A stretch of DNA of 64,000 nucleotides from Verrucomicrobiota bacterium (GTDB taxonomy: Bacteria; Verrucomicrobiota; Verrucomicrobiia; Chthoniobacterales; Terrimicrobiaceae), in the NCBI GenBank assembly GCA_026398275.1, contig JAPLTF010000064.1, forward strand, positions 33,113 to 97,112, given 5' to 3'. Shown here in pieces: positions 63,384 through 64,000 of this stretch. The stretch's first letter is position 1; every line of letters starts with the position of its first letter. The position numbers and the translations under genes were made by a program. The notes beneath the pieces were generated by a model. The model saw only the letters and a program-made list of their open reading frames with translations. It was not told where the DNA came from and did no database searches.

Positions 63384-64000
63384 GATAACAGGATGCCCCG
63401 GTGGGGGCGAGATCAAAACCCCGAACCTTGCCGCGTAATCGCTCGCTATGCGATAACAGGATGCCCCGGTGGGGGCGAGATCAAAACAGCGAGATCCCGA
63501 CGTGTAAATTGCCGAGATGGATAACAGGATGCCCCGGTGGGGGCGAGATCAAAACGCAGTAGCGGGACCACATCTCACTGAGTATGTGATAACAGGATGC
63601 CCCGGTGGGGTGGAAAGGGAAATCGATAACAGGATGCCCCGGTGGGGGCGAGATCAAAACGTAACAGAGGACAAGCCAGCCGAACTTCAAGTGATAACAG
63701 GATGCCCCGGTGGGGGCGAGATCAAAACTCTCCGATTGTCGCGATTGTCCGCAAGGGATAGATAACAGGATGCCCCGGTGGGGGCGAGATCAAAACGCAC
63801 CGAACGCGCGGATTGCCTCCCTGCGCTTGATAACAGGATGCCCCGGTGGGGGCGAGATCAAAACGCACGGTGGCGCTCGATGCGATCCTGACGAAAGATA
63901 ACAGGATGCCCCGGTGGGGGCGAGATCAAAACATGCTCGCGATGAGTTACGAGGTGGGCAACGAGATAACAGGATGCCCCGGTGGGGGCGAGATCAAAAC
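63384..64000 (-). CRISPR. Type II-C CRISPR array, 10 repeats visible, continues beyond the window
   Basis: The 36-bp repeat (plus strand begins GATAACAGG, ends GAGATCAAAAC) starts at 63384, 63452, 63520, 63588 (truncated), 63625, 63693, 63761, 63829, 63897 and 63965. All full copies are identical and every complete spacer is 32 bp. The repeat holds a GCCCC-CACC-GGGGC hairpin. Type II crRNA repeats start GTTTT, which here is the minus strand, and the tracrRNA anti-repeat agrees. So transcription runs right to left and the leader should be past the right edge. The last repeat ends exactly at 64000. Confidence 0.97.

Noticed and set aside
63517..63901. Open frames across the CRISPR array
   Set aside because: They are translations of the repeats (recurring ITGCPGG) and not genes.

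Overview
The window reads as GC-rich chromosome of a Gram-negative bacterium, most likely a member of the Verrucomicrobiota (PVC group). This is inference. It rests on a PEP-CTERM protein plus a TIGR04073-type exosortase-associated protein, heptose (LPS) synthesis, a bacterial PAICS-type purine enzyme, and small palindromic repeats with a GGCGTCCCGCC core that even sit inside coding genes. No rRNA is present to confirm it. Gene density is high and many neighbours overlap by ATGA.

Region by region. 0-7 kb: SbmA/BacA-like ABC exporter, a DUF2934 / GH128-like pair, a Tat-exported phosphatase with a Calx-beta domain, and an AEC permease. 7-14 kb: SDR, a eukaryote-type PurC-PurE (PAICS) fusion, a hexosamine kinase / UDP-hexose 4-epimerase pair, recO, a TPR protein, heptose adenylyltransferase and a TIGR04073 protein. 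14-24 kb: housekeeping (carB, rplK, uppS, purA, ribH, nusB, ftsY, tRNA-Ser) interrupted by an H-NOX / hybrid kinase pair. 24-31 kb: envelope and hypothetical proteins, cfa, Nif3, an internally deleted methyltransferase, a PEP-CTERM protein and an XRE regulator. 31-38 kb: cheR translationally coupled to two large hybrid histidine kinases that carry in-frame palindromic repeats. 38-46 kb: rph, a frameshifted gmd, rpmB, an orphan OppF-type ATPase with rodA, TauE/DUF1634, MFS and aroB. 46-52.5 kb: circularly permuted ATP-grasp/alpha-E, two transglutaminases and DUF2126, a conserved but uncharacterised peptide-modification cluster. 53-58.3 kb: an uncharacterised four-gene envelope cluster containing two large paralogues with near-identical C-termini and a HlyD-like adaptor.

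58.6-64 kb: a type II-C CRISPR-Cas locus in the order tracrRNA(-), cas9, cas1, cas2, array, the array running off the right edge. Cas9 keeps all RuvC catalytic residues and the HNH His608/Asn631, but has Ala607 where the metal-binding Asp of the DH pair is expected. A tracrRNA with an anti-repeat and a strong intrinsic terminator can be read on the minus strand directly in front of cas9. The array has 36-bp repeats, 32-bp spacers and one truncated unit near the cas2 end. By eye this locus is less GC-rich than its surroundings, consistent with acquisition by transfer.

Mobile and repeat content: two copies of a 143-bp MITE-like element in opposite orientation (30892-31034, 44882-45024), a family of about 85-bp double-hairpin repeats, and two intergenic elements bounded by CCCGCGAAT-type inverted repeats.
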